Below are positions 1 to 8,154 of a stretch of DNA of 64,000 nt, in pieces; the first letter of the stretch is position 1, and every line of letters starts with the position of its first letter. A program made the translations under genes and the position numbers. The notes under the pieces are model-generated. The model had not been told where the DNA came from. It saw only the letters and a list, made by a program, of their open reading frames with translations, and did not search any database. This DNA comes from Aquabacter sp. L1I39 (GTDB lineage Bacteria > Pseudomonadota > Alphaproteobacteria > Rhizobiales > Xanthobacteraceae): the NCBI RefSeq assembly GCF_017742835.1, contig NZ_CP072392.1, positions 4,898,180 to 4,962,179 of the forward strand, in the 5' to 3' direction.

Positions 1-515
1 GGATCGGTGCGCCTGGACCTTCAGCCTCCTCTGCTAACGGGCGCGAGGTGCGTTACTCCCCGTCCCGTCGGACACCCGCCCCCGACACCACCCGTCAGGC
101 CGCTCCGGACGCGCCCCTCCTTGGTGCCAGGTGAAGAGACCATAGCAGAGGGGCGAGGAATTAGGAATATGGTCTAGGATATTTTTCTTAAAAAGCCGAC
201 TTCGACAGACCGGTCTCTGTCGCTGCTGCACGAGAGCGATAGACCCGCAGGCCGTTTGGTCGGGGAGCAAGCTCCCGCGTCCGCCCCTTAAGCGCTTCCC
301 CAACGCCATCCCGGCAGGCGGACGTGGATCTGGGCAAGGGCCAAAGGGGCGAATGGGGCTGAGCCGCAGTTTCCTTGCCTTGCATGGGCCAGTCGGCGAA
401 GGCCGTCCCTGGCAGCTCACTTTTCCTCATTTATTCCACTAAATAGATAGACATTATATAAAAATGGTTGGTATGGTTTTTGCGATTGTTCCAGAAAGGA
501 ATCTGGAGAGCCGAA
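1..515. other. intergenic region at window start, no supported gene
   Basis: I see no convincing gene here. The minus-strand frames are Arg/Pro-rich and have no recognisable domain or Shine-Dalgarno. The last 90 bases (about 421-510) are clearly AT-rich relative to the surroundings and precede the Crp/Fnr gene, so they probably hold its promoter. I could not identify a specific operator. Confidence 0.5.
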
Positions 516-1292
516 ATGTTGGCATCGCAAGCTTCGGGAGGGTCCCGATCCACGGGTTCCGTCCTTCTGAACGGCAGCACACCGGCCCAGGCCCTGCTGC
601 TGACGGAAAATGCCGCCCTCACCAACGGGCCGCCTCTGCTGCTCCAGCGCCTCAGCCTGAAGGAGCGGGAGGAAGTGCTGAAAGAAGGGCAGCGCCGCGT
701 GGTCTATCGCGGCAAGATGCTGTTCTCGCAGGGCACGCCCCATGATGGCATCTTCTTGATCGAGAGCGGGCGCATCCGCGTCTTCTACATCGCCCCCTCC
801 GGCCGCGAGATCACGCTGGCTTATTGGCATGCAGGCAATTTCGTCGGCGGGCCGGAACTGTTCGGCCAGGGCACCCATGTGTGGTCGGGCGTCGCGGCCG
901 CCAATTCCGTGGTGCTGCACTTGAGCGGCAAAGCGTTGCGCGGCCTCATCACCCGCATCCCCGCTCTGTCCTTTGGCCTCATCGAGGGCCTGACCTTCAA
1001 GGGCAAGTGTTACTCGGCGCTGGCCCAGATGCTCGGCACCCGCTCGGTGACGGAACGCCTCGCCCACCTGCTGCTGCATCTGTGCGATGCCTATGGGGTG
1101 GAGGAGGGCGGCAAGGTGGTGATCGGCACCGCGCTGACCCATGCCGACCTTGCTCATATGGTGGGCGCCACCCGCCAATGGGTGACCATTTCCCTGAAGC
1201 GCCTGCAGGCCCAGGGCGTGCTCAGCGCCGAGAAATCCAAGATCGTCGTGCACGAAATCGAGACGCTGCAAGCCCTGCGCGGCGGAAGCTGA
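516..1292 (+). CDS. Crp/Fnr-family transcriptional regulator
   Basis: This 258-residue protein has a cyclic-nucleotide-binding-type beta-barrel domain (about residues 60-165, with the LFSQGTPHDGIFLIESGRI strand pair) and a C-terminal winged helix (about 207-236, LTHADLAHMVGATRQWVTIS). There is no FNR-type N-terminal cysteine cluster; the only cysteines seen (GKCYS, LHLCDAYG) are isolated, so oxygen sensing by an FeS cluster is unlikely. I chose the ATG at 516 because GGAG lies at 505-508 just before it; an in-frame ATG at 468 has no ribosome site and falls in the AT-rich promoter stretch. It is co-oriented with the ABC/ferredoxin operon that follows and is the natural candidate to control it, but that is inference. 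The ligand is unknown. Confidence 0.88.
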   Translation: MLASQASGGSRSTGSVLLNGSTPAQALLLTENAALTNGPPLLLQRLSLKEREEVLKEGQRRVVYRGKMLFSQGTPHDGIFLIESGRIRVFYIAPSGREITLAYWHAGNFVGGPELFGQGTHVWSGVAAANSVVLHLSGKALRGLITRIPALSFGLIEGLTFKGKCYSALAQMLGTRSVTERLAHLLLHLCDAYGVEEGGKVVIGTALTHADLAHMVGATRQWVTISLKRLQAQGVLSAEKSKIVVHEIETLQALRGGS

Positions 1293-1404
1293 CCTGACGG
1301 CTCCGCGCGCACGGTCTGCCGCATTCAGTGGCAGGCCCCGCTTTTAGGCAACTAATCCACCATGGGGCGCCGTCTTCCTTTGAACCACTCGAAGGAGGGG
1401 ACGG

Positions 1405-1491
1405 ATGATGAAGGCAAGGCTGGAACAGCCGAGCCCGCGGACCACCCGCGCATGCCGCAACGCCGGCGCCCTTCCTGAAGAGGTGACATGA
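1405..1491 (+). CDS. putative 28-codon leader peptide upstream of ABC operon
   Basis: A short ORF begins at ATG 1405 six bases after a strong AGGAGG (1393-1398) and ends in TGA one base before the start of the binding-protein gene at 1493. It encodes 28 residues with a central TRACRNAG motif, and most of its codons end in G or C like a real gene here. The tight coupling suggests a translated leader that regulates, or is simply coupled to, the transporter gene. I do not recognise the peptide from a named family. Its existence as a product rests only on the ribosome site, codon use and position. Confidence 0.4.
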   Translation: MMKARLEQPSPRTTRACRNAGALPEEVT

Positions 1492-1492
1492 C

Positions 1493-2941
1493 ATGATCGC
1501 ACGTGCCCGCTCACCCCTCTCCCGCGTGCCCCTGGCGCTGGCCGCTGGCCTCGCTTTGGCGGCTGGTGCCGCTTTCCCGGCCGCCGCGCAGACCGCCGTC
1601 ACCATCGGCATCGGCACCCAGGACACCACCACCAACACGGTGACCACCGGCGTCGTCATCCGCGAACTGAAGCTGCTGGAGAAGTACCTGCCCAAGGACG
1701 GCAAGTACGCGAACATCAGCTTCAAGATGGATTGGCAGAACTTCACTTCCGGCCCGCCCGTCACCAACGGCATGATGGCCGACAAGCTGCAGTTCGGCGG
1801 CATGGGCGATTATCCGCTGGTGGTGAACGGCTATACCTTCCAGTCCAATCCCCAGTCCAAGAGCCAGCTCATCGCGGTTGCCGCCTACAACATCTACGGC
1901 TCCGGCAACGGCCTGGTGGTGCACAAGGATTCGCCCTATTACGAATTGTCTGACCTGAAGGGCAAGGTGGTCAGCGTGCCGTTCGGCTCCGCCGCCCACG
2001 GCATGCTCCTCAAGGCCATGCAGGACAAGAATTGGCCGGCCGATTACTTCCAACTGGTGAGCCAGAGCCCGGAAGTGGGCTCCACCAACCTCCAGGAAAA
2101 GAAGATCGACGGCCACGCCGATTTCGTGCCCTTCGCCGAGCTGCTGCCCTTCCGCGGCTTTGCCCGCAAGATCTTCGACGGCGTGGAAACCAACGCCCCC
2201 ACCTGGCACGGCGTGGTGGTGCGCACCGATTTCGCGGAAAAGTATCCCGAAGTGGTGGTCGCCTATATCAAGGCGGTCATCGAGGCCAATGACTGGGTTC
2301 GCAAGAACCCGAAGGAGGCGGCCGAGAAGATCGCCAAATGGACCGGCATCGACAAGGAAGTGGTCTATATCTTCCTCGGCCCGGGCGGCATCATGACCAT
2401 GGATCCCACCATCAAGCCGCAACTGGTGGCGGACGCCGCGCAGGACGCCGCCGTGCTCCAGAAGCTCGGCCGCATGAAGGAATTCGACGTCAAGGCCTGG
2501 GTGAACGACACCTATGTGCGCAAGGCCTATGCCGAGCTCGGCCTCGATTATGAGAAGCAGCTGAAGAGCCTCGACAATTACGAGGTCTCCGGCACCGACG
2601 AATTCTGCAAGGTGGCGATTTCCGATCCCCGCAAGTCCGGCGAGATCTGGATCGAAGGCGAGGGCATCAAGCCCTATTCCAGCCCTGCCTGCACGCTGGG
2701 GGCGCTGGCTGAACTGAAGGGCCAGGGCAAGAAGATCGCGGTGGCCTATCTGTTCGATACGGAGCGAGGCATCAAGCTGTTCGCCGACCAGGCCTTCTAC
2801 GCCTCCGCCACCAAGGACGGAAAGACCGTCATCGAGCCCTTCCTCCTGAAGAAGGACGCGGAGGCGGCCGCCGCCAAGTCCGGCGGCAAGGTGCTGGGCT
2901 TCGACGAAGCGCTCAAGAGCGCCACCTCCGGACGTGGGTGA
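1493..2941 (+). CDS. ABC substrate-binding protein (NMT1/SsuA-like) with NosL-like C-terminal domain
   Basis: The 482-residue protein starts with a classic Sec signal peptide (about residues 1-33, ending in AAAQ). The body to about residue 350 is a periplasmic binding protein of the nitrate/sulfonate/taurine class (NMT1-like). The last 120 residues are extra for that family and resemble NosL: Cys372 in EFCKVAISDPR, Cys400 in SPACTLGAL, and the closing pattern FLLKKDAEAAAAKSGGKVLGF. NosL proteins are periplasmic Cu(I) carriers; the methionine usually paired with the first cysteine is not evident here. The permease and ATPase follow directly. The substrate cannot be read from sequence; the NosL-like tail hints at a metal or sulfur link, which is inference. 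GAGG before the ATG and the leader ORF stop at 1491 support the start. Confidence 0.82.
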   Translation: MIARARSPLSRVPLALAAGLALAAGAAFPAAAQTAVTIGIGTQDTTTNTVTTGVVIRELKLLEKYLPKDGKYANISFKMDWQNFTSGPPVTNGMMADKLQFGGMGDYPLVVNGYTFQSNPQSKSQLIAVAAYNIYGSGNGLVVHKDSPYYELSDLKGKVVSVPFGSAAHGMLLKAMQDKNWPADYFQLVSQSPEVGSTNLQEKKIDGHADFVPFAELLPFRGFARKIFDGVETNAPTWHGVVVRTDFAEKYPEVVVAYIKAVIEANDWVRKNPKEAAEKIAKWTGIDKEVVYIFLGPGGIMTMDPTIKPQLVADAAQDAAVLQKLGRMKEFDVKAWVNDTYVRKAYAELGLDYEKQLKSLDNYEVSGTDEFCKVAISDPRKSGEIWIEGEGIKPYSSPACTLGALAELKGQGKKIAVAYLFDTERGIKLFADQAFYASATKDGKTVIEPFLLKKDAEAAAAKSGGKVLGFDEALKSATSGRG

Positions 2942-2945
2942 GACC

Positions 2946-3932
2946 ATGCTGCATACTGCCCCCACGGCCGTGGCGCCGGCGCCGTCGAAGGACGGCGCCG
3001 GGTTGGGTCCGGCCTCCCACGCCACCGTGGTGGCGCCCTCCCGCTTCCAGCGCGCCGAGCCCGCCGCCGGCGCCATCCAATTGCGCCCGCCGCGCCCCGT
3101 GCGTCCCGCGCCGGTGGTGGATATGGGCTTTCCCGCCCGCGCCGGCCGCTGGCTGCGCCTCAACCGCGAGGGCATCCGCGCCACGCTGCTTGGCCTCCTG
3201 TCCATCGCGCTGTTTGTGGCGCTCTGGCATGTGCTGACCGTCAACCGCATGATCGTCTATGTGCGGTTCGTGAACGTGCCCTCGCCCGAGCAGGTGTGGG
3301 AGAGCGCGGAGACCGCTTTCCGCAGCACCCGCTTCCTGGACCACATCTTCGTCTCGTGCCGCCGCATCCTCATCGGCTTTGCCATCGCCACCGTGACGGC
3401 GGTACCGCTCGGGCTCCTGATGGGGCGCTACAAGATCCTGAAAGAGTTCGTCTTTCCCGTCACCGAGGTGCTGCGGCCCATCCCCGCCATCGCCTGGGTG
3501 CCCATGGCCATCATGCTGTGGCCAACCAATGAGGAAAGCATCGTTTTCATCACTTTCCTCGGCTCCTTCTTCCCCATTCTCATCAACACCCTGCACGGCA
3601 TGGCCACCGTCGACGAAGTGCTGGTGCGCGCCGCCCGCTGCCTCGGCGCGCGGGAGGCGGCGACCTTCCGGGAAGTCTATTTCCCCTCCGCCTTGCCGCA
3701 GATCTTCACCGGCCTCACCGTGGGCATGGGGGTGGCCTGGGTGTCGCTGATCGCGGCCGAGATGATCTCGGGCCAGTTCGGCATCGGCTATTTCACCTGG
3801 GAGGCCTATTCCCTGGTGCAATATTCCGACATCGCGCTGGGCATGATCTGCATCGGCGTCCTCGGCCTCGGTTCCTCGCTGGCCTTGCGGGCATTGGGCC
3901 GGCTGGTGACGCCCTGGGCCGCGCGCCGGTGA
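2946..3932 (+). CDS. ABC transporter permease, SsuC/TauC/NrtB type
   Basis: This inner-membrane permease of 328 residues has the BPD_transp_1 fold, with an EAA-type loop (VRAARCLGAREAATFREVYFP) that contacts the ATPase and about six hydrophobic segments. It pairs with the preceding binding protein and the ATPase at 4003. The first 70 or so residues are a Pro/Ala/Arg-rich, non-membrane extension that is long for this family. I chose ATG 2946 with GGTGAG just upstream; a GTG at 2934 overlapping the upstream stop is an alternative. The gene is translationally close-coupled to the binding protein. Specificity is set by the binding protein and is unknown. Confidence 0.9.
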   Translation: MLHTAPTAVAPAPSKDGAGLGPASHATVVAPSRFQRAEPAAGAIQLRPPRPVRPAPVVDMGFPARAGRWLRLNREGIRATLLGLLSIALFVALWHVLTVNRMIVYVRFVNVPSPEQVWESAETAFRSTRFLDHIFVSCRRILIGFAIATVTAVPLGLLMGRYKILKEFVFPVTEVLRPIPAIAWVPMAIMLWPTNEESIVFITFLGSFFPILINTLHGMATVDEVLVRAARCLGAREAATFREVYFPSALPQIFTGLTVGMGVAWVSLIAAEMISGQFGIGYFTWEAYSLVQYSDIALGMICIGVLGLGSSLALRALGRLVTPWAARR

Positions 3933-4002
3933 GCGTCCTTTCCCTTCGAGCGGCCGGCGCACGCGGCGGCCTTTTCAGACCCAGCTTCCAGAGGATGCCG
4001 TC

Positions 4003-4866
4003 ATGAGCGCCACCGCACAGAAGGGCCTGATCGAGGTCGCCAACTTCTGCCTCAGCTATGACACGCTGGAAGGCTCCGTCATCGCGGTGGAGGAGGCGGA
4101 CTTGGTGGTGCGGCCGGGAGAGTTCGTCTCCATCATCGGCCCGTCGGGCTGCGGCAAGTCCACCTTGCTGAACGCGGTGGCCGGCTTCCTGAAGCCCACG
4201 CGCGGCTCCGTCACCGTGGATGGCGAGGCGGTGAAGGGGCCGGGCGCCGACCGGGGCATGGTGTTCCAGCAATATTCGCTGTTTCCCTGGAAGACCGTGC
4301 GGGAAAACGTGGAATTCGGCCTAAAGATGCGCGGCATGGGCCATTCCGAGCGCCAGCGGGCCGCACGCACGCTTCTGGGGCTCGCCGGCCTCACCGCCTT
4401 CGAGGACCAGTATCCCGATCGCCTCTCGGGGGGCATGAAGCAGCGGGTGGGCATCGTGCGCGCGCTCGCCACCGGCCCGCGCGTGCTGCTGCTGGACGAG
4501 CCGTTCGGCGCGCTGGATGCCCAGACGCGGCAGATCATGCAGCAGATCCTCACCAATCTCTGGCAGCGGCTGGAAATCTCGGTCCTGTTCGTGACCCACG
4601 ACATCGACGAGGCCATTTTCCTCTCCGACCGCATCTATGTGATGACCGCCCGCCCCGGCGCCATCAAGGCGGAGGTCACCGTGCCCCTGCCGCGCCCGCG
4701 CGATGCCGCCGTGATGGTCTCGCCCGACTTCCTGGCGCTCAGGTCCGAGCTCGCCGCCCTCATCCGCGAGGAAAGCCTGAAGGCCATGGGCGGGGAATTG
4801 AACGAGGACGCGCTCAAGGGCTTCGCCATCGACCTCCATGGCGGCACGCTGCCCGACATGCTGTGA
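4003..4866 (+). CDS. ABC transporter ATP-binding protein, SsuB/TauB/NrtD type
   Basis: The 287-residue ATPase shows Walker A (GPSGCGKST), Q-loop (QQYSLFPW), signature (LSGGMKQR), Walker B with D-loop (VLLLDEPFGALD) and H-loop (VTHDIDEA). These are all typical of the nitrate/sulfonate/taurine importer class. It powers the importer made with the two preceding genes. About 70 bases separate it from the permease gene, and a strong hairpin terminator follows the stop. The C-terminal 50 residues after the core are a usual family extension. Confidence 0.93.
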   Translation: MSATAQKGLIEVANFCLSYDTLEGSVIAVEEADLVVRPGEFVSIIGPSGCGKSTLLNAVAGFLKPTRGSVTVDGEAVKGPGADRGMVFQQYSLFPWKTVRENVEFGLKMRGMGHSERQRAARTLLGLAGLTAFEDQYPDRLSGGMKQRVGIVRALATGPRVLLLDEPFGALDAQTRQIMQQILTNLWQRLEISVLFVTHDIDEAIFLSDRIYVMTARPGAIKAEVTVPLPRPRDAAVMVSPDFLALRSELAALIREESLKAMGGELNEDALKGFAIDLHGGTLPDML

Positions 4867-4890
4867 GGGCGTTCGGAACGCCCCAAGGGA

Positions 4891-4923
4891 TGCCGCCGCC
4901 GCCTTCGGGCGCGGCGGCATTTT
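4891..4923 (+). terminator. rho-independent terminator after the ABC genes
   Basis: TGCCGCCGC (4891-4899) pairs perfectly with GCGGCGGCA (4911-4919) around a short loop and is followed by TTTTC. It lies 25 bases after the ATPase stop, so the ferredoxin and reductase genes probably have their own promoter or depend on read-through. Confidence 0.75.
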
Positions 4924-5099
4924 CGTGTGGCGGTCCTGCGCGCGGTCGGCACGCGATGTTATGAGGCACCGGCGGGCGACAGCCATAGTCCGGTCAGAGC
5001 CAAGTCTTTTTGAAATTAGTTGTCGCGGATTTCATCCGCTGCCTGCCAAAAACACCCCAAGCCTTTAGCATCCAGATGAAACAAACCTTGGATGCGCTC

Positions 5100-5438
5100 A
5101 TGGCCTATGTCGTCACCGACAATTGCATTCGCTGCAAATTCATGGATTGCGTGGCGGTCTGCCCCGTGGATTGCTTCTATGAAGGCGAGAACATGCTCGT
5201 CATCAATCCCGACGAGTGTATCGATTGCGGGGTGTGCGAGCCGGAATGCCCCGCCGAGGCCATCCTCGCCGACACCGATCCGGCGGCGGAAAAGTGGCTC
5301 GCGGTGAATGCTCGCTATGCGGCCCTCTGGCCGAACATCTCGGAGAAGAAGGAACCGCCGGAGGACGCGCAGGCCTGGATGGGCCGCGCCGACAAGTTCG
5401 AGACCGTCTTCTCCGAGGCGCCCGGCGCCGGCGACTGA
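5100..5438 (+). CDS. fdxA: 7Fe ferredoxin, FdxA type
   Basis: This 112-residue ferredoxin has the cysteine pattern of 7Fe ferredoxins. Cys9, Cys17 and Cys50 fit the [3Fe-4S] site; Cys21, Cys40, Cys43 and Cys46 fit the [4Fe-4S] site; Cys12 and Cys25 correspond to the usual free cysteines. The segment [15 protein letters not shown] is highly typical. I chose ATG 5100, giving the standard [10 protein letters not shown] beginning; longer in-frame starts add residues that are not part of the family. It lies 25 bases before ferredoxin-NADP reductase, its likely electron partner. The association with the upstream transporter is positional. Confidence 0.93.
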   Translation: MAYVVTDNCIRCKFMDCVAVCPVDCFYEGENMLVINPDECIDCGVCEPECPAEAILADTDPAAEKWLAVNARYAALWPNISEKKEPPEDAQAWMGRADKFETVFSEAPGAGD

Positions 5439-5463
5439 TCCCCTTTCAAACGGACCCCCACCC

Positions 5464-6237
5464 ATGAGCAACATCGCCCAGGAGACCGTTCTTGAGGTCC
5501 GCCACTGGACCGACCGTCTCTTCAGCTTCACCACAACCCGCGACACCGCCTTCCGCTTCAAGCCGGGGCAGTTCACCATGATCGGCCTGGAGGTGGGCGA
5601 AAAGCCCTTGCTGCGGGCCTATTCGCTGGCCAGCGCCACCCATGAGGAGCATCTGGAATTCTTCTCCATCAAGGTGCCGGACGGCCCGCTCACCTCGCGC
5701 CTCCAGGGGGTGAAGGTGGGCGATCCCATCCTGGTGGGCCGCCGCCCCACGGGCACGCTGCTCCTGGACAATCTCAAGCCCGGCAAGCGGCTCTATCTGC
5801 TCTCCACCGGCACGGGCCTCGCGCCCTTCGTGTCCATCATCAAGGACCCGGAGACCTATGAGCGCTTCGAGACCGTGATCCTCGTCCATGGCTGCCGCGA
5901 GGTGGCGGAACTGGCCTATGGCGAGGCGGTGGTGGAGGGCGTGCGCACCCACGAATTCCTGGGCGAGCTGGCGGCCGAGAAGCTGCTTTATTATCCCACC
6001 GTCACCCGCGAGCCGTTCCGCAATCGCGGCCGCCTCACGGACCTGATGGAGAACGGCACCCTCTTCGCCGATCTCGGCCTGCCCGATCTCGATGTGGCGC
6101 ACGACCGGGCCATGCTGTGCGGCAGCCCGCACATGCTCGCCGACACCCGCGCACTGCTGGAGGCCCGGTCCTTCGAGGAGGGGGCAGGGCATACGCCCAA
6201 TCATTTCGTGGTGGAGAAGGCCTTCGCCGAGCGCTGA
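5464..6237 (+). CDS. fpr: ferredoxin-NADP+ reductase
   Basis: The 257-residue flavoprotein matches bacterial Fpr: an FAD domain with the RAYSLAS motif near residue 55, the pyridine-nucleotide domain with LLSTGTGLAPF, and a C-terminus ending VVEKAFAER. It moves electrons between NADPH and ferredoxin, here most likely the FdxA encoded 25 bases upstream. The ATG at 5464 gives the expected N-terminus (MSNIAQETVLEVRHWTDRLF); the frame is open further upstream but that part overlaps fdxA. A large inverted repeat follows the stop. Confidence 0.93.
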   Translation: MSNIAQETVLEVRHWTDRLFSFTTTRDTAFRFKPGQFTMIGLEVGEKPLLRAYSLASATHEEHLEFFSIKVPDGPLTSRLQGVKVGDPILVGRRPTGTLLLDNLKPGKRLYLLSTGTGLAPFVSIIKDPETYERFETVILVHGCREVAELAYGEAVVEGVRTHEFLGELAAEKLLYYPTVTREPFRNRGRLTDLMENGTLFADLGLPDLDVAHDRAMLCGSPHMLADTRALLEARSFEEGAGHTPNHFVVEKAFAER

Positions 6238-6259
6238 GGCCGGATCGCCCCGGAGCCGC

Positions 6260-6348
6260 CATGGCCGAGCTTGTCCCGGCCATCCACGCGCTGCCGCAAG
6301 TGCAGGCTTAACGGAGAACCGTGGATGGCCGGGACAAGCCCGGCCATG
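6260..6348. repeat. 29-bp inverted repeat between convergent genes
   Basis: The arms 6260-6288 and 6320-6348 are 29 bases long and complementary at 28 positions, separated by 31 bases. Each arm contains CTTGTCCCGGCCATCCACG or its complement. Such palindromic units are frequent between genes in Hyphomicrobiales. It sits between the fpr stop and the end of allA on the other strand, so it could end transcription in both directions. Confidence 0.8.
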
Positions 6349-6421
6349 ACGGTGCATTTTGACCTGGGAGGCGCTCCGATGCCTTCGGCGCCTTCGTCTC
6401 AATTCGAAGCGAAAACGGCCC

Positions 6422-6901
6422 CTAAACCGCCACCAGCAGCGGCGCCATAGGGCGTATCTCCTCGTCCGCCGCCGTCCAGTCCCGCCACATAAAAATGGCG
6501 AAGGGGGCGGGGGTGTCGAGCACCGTCAGGGGCGCGTGCCAGGTGTCGGCCTTCAGCGTGATGCCCTGGCCCGGGCCGGGCAGGAAGGCGCGGGCGGCGG
6601 CAAGGTCCGGCCCGCCATCGGCGCCGTGGGGCGCCACGAGTACCAGCCAGCGGCAGGGCGCCAGGGGCACGAAGCTCTGGGAGGAGAAGACGTGCCGCTC
6701 GATCTCCACCAGCGGCACCGGCCGGCCCATCACGGGCGCGGCCAGGATCAGCGAGAGGCTCGGCGGGGCGTCCGGGCGCAGATTGGCCAGCGCCCGGTCG
6801 AAATAAACGCGCCGCCCCGGCTCGGTGGGCACCTCCAGCACGTCGCCGAAGGGCGCGAAGGCCTCCGCCGTCAGCGGGGTGGCGTGAAGCGGCGCGCTCA
6901 C
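6422..6901 (-). CDS. allA: ureidoglycolate lyase
   Basis: The 159-residue protein matches AllA (ureidoglycolate to glyoxylate plus urea), with family features LTAEAFAPFGDVLEV near the start, HVFSSQSFVPL, and the cupin segment WHAPLTVLD. It is the last gene of the operon running from 15467 to 6422. It begins with GTG, and that start overlaps the TGA of the amidohydrolase gene (GTGA), so translation is probably coupled. Its presence gives the clearest metabolic clue for the operon: breakdown of ureides such as allantoin products. A different amide-derived ureido acid cannot be excluded. Confidence 0.88.
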   Translation of the reverse strand: MSAPLHATPLTAEAFAPFGDVLEVPTEPGRRVYFDRALANLRPDAPPSLSLILAAPVMGRPVPLVEIERHVFSSQSFVPLAPCRWLVLVAPHGADGGPDLAAARAFLPGPGQGITLKADTWHAPLTVLDTPAPFAIFMWRDWTAADEEIRPMAPLLVAV

Positions 6902-8154
6902 GAGGCCGGCGCCGTGCCCGCCACCGCCAGCACCGCATGCAGGAGCACGTTGGCGCCGGCCGCGCAGTCCGAAGGCGTCGCGTCTTCCAGCTCGTTATGG
7001 CTCACCCCGTCCTTGCAGGGCACGAAGATCATGGCCGTGGGGACAATGGTGGCGAGGTGGAAGGCATCATGCCCCGCCCCCGAGACCACTGGCATATGGG
7101 AGAGGCCGAGCCCCTCCGCCGCGCCGCGCACGGCCGCGATCATGGCCGGCGCGAAATGGGTGGGCTCCTTGCGCCAGATGGTGTCGAGCTTGATTTCCAC
7201 CTTCCGCCGCGCCGCGATCTCCTCCACCTTCGCCATCAGGCCCTGGTGCAGCTTTTGCAGGATGTCGGCGTCGGGGGTGCGGAACTCGACGGGGAAGGTG
7301 AGGTCGCCGGCGATCACGTTCCGCGAGGGCGTATCCACCACCACGTCGCCGATGGTGCCCACCGCGTTCGGCCCCAGCTCAAGGGCCAGCGCTTCCACGG
7401 CCAGCACGATCTCGGACAAAGCGGCGAGCGCGTCTTTCCGCAGACGCATGGGGGTGGAGCCGGCATGGCTGGCGAAGCCGACAATGCGGCCCTCATACCA
7501 GATGATGCCTTGGCCATGCTCCACCACGCCGATGGTCTTGCCTTCCGCCTCCAGAATGGGCCCCTGCTCGATATGCACTTCCAGGAAGCCGGAGAGCTTC
7601 TGCGCGCCCACGGGCTCATCGCCGCGATAGCCGATGGCGTCCAGCGCCTCGCCCACGCTCACCCCCTGCGCATCGGTGCGGGCCAGCAGCTCTTCCACCG
7701 TCATGTCGCCCGCATAGCCGCCCGAGCCCAGCATGGCCGGGGCAAAGCGGGAGCCTTCCTCATTGGTCCAGTTGCACACGCAGATCGGAGTATCGGTGAC
7801 GATGCCGGCATCATTCAGCGTGCGCACCACTTCCAGCGCCGCCAGCGCGCCCAGCACACCATCGAACTTGCCGCCGGTGGGCTGGGTGTCCAGATGCGAG
7901 CCGATCCCCAGCGGCGCCTTGCTGGCATCGCGGCCGGGGCGCACGGCGAACATGTTGCCGAGGCCGTCCACGGTCACCGTGCAGCCGGCCTCTTCCAGCG
8001 CGGCGCGGTACCAGTCGCGCACCTGCCGGTCTTCCTCCGAGAGGGTGAGGCGCCGCACGCCGCCCTTGGGCGTGCCGCCGAAGCGGGCGGTCTCGATAAT
8101 GTCCCGCCACAGCCGGTCGGCATTGATGGCGAGGTTCGGCAGGGAAGCACTCAT
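6898..8154 (-). CDS. M20-family amidohydrolase (allantoate/N-carbamoyl amino acid hydrolase type)
   Basis: The 418-residue enzyme is a Zn/Mn-dependent hydrolase of the AllC/HyuC group. Metal-binding motifs are GSHLDTQPTGGKFDG, NEEGSRF, HIEQGP and the late HNELED; the substrate-binding segment GAGHDAFH is also present. Members act on allantoate, ureidoglycine or N-carbamoyl amino acids. Next to allA, an allantoate or ureidoglycolate-type ureido substrate is most likely, but sequence alone does not separate these. Its ATG overlaps the stop of the upstream ABC gene by four bases (ATGA). Confidence 0.88.
   Translation of the reverse strand: MSASLPNLAINADRLWRDIIETARFGGTPKGGVRRLTLSEEDRQVRDWYRAALEEAGCTVTVDGLGNMFAVRPGRDASKAPLGIGSHLDTQPTGGKFDGVLGALAALEVVRTLNDAGIVTDTPICVCNWTNEEGSRFAPAMLGSGGYAGDMTVEELLARTDAQGVSVGEALDAIGYRGDEPVGAQKLSGFLEVHIEQGPILEAEGKTIGVVEHGQGIIWYEGRIVGFASHAGSTPMRLRKDALAALSEIVLAVEALALELGPNAVGTIGDVVVDTPSRNVIAGDLTFPVEFRTPDADILQKLHQGLMAKVEEIAARRKVEIKLDTIWRKEPTHFAPAMIAAVRGAAEGLGLSHMPVVSGAGHDAFHLATIVPTAMIFVPCKDGVSHNELEDATPSDCAAGANVLLHAVLAVAGTAPAS

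Noticed and set aside
34..420. Minus-strand frame at the window start
   Set aside because: Arg/Pro-rich, no ribosome site, no similarity to a known family.
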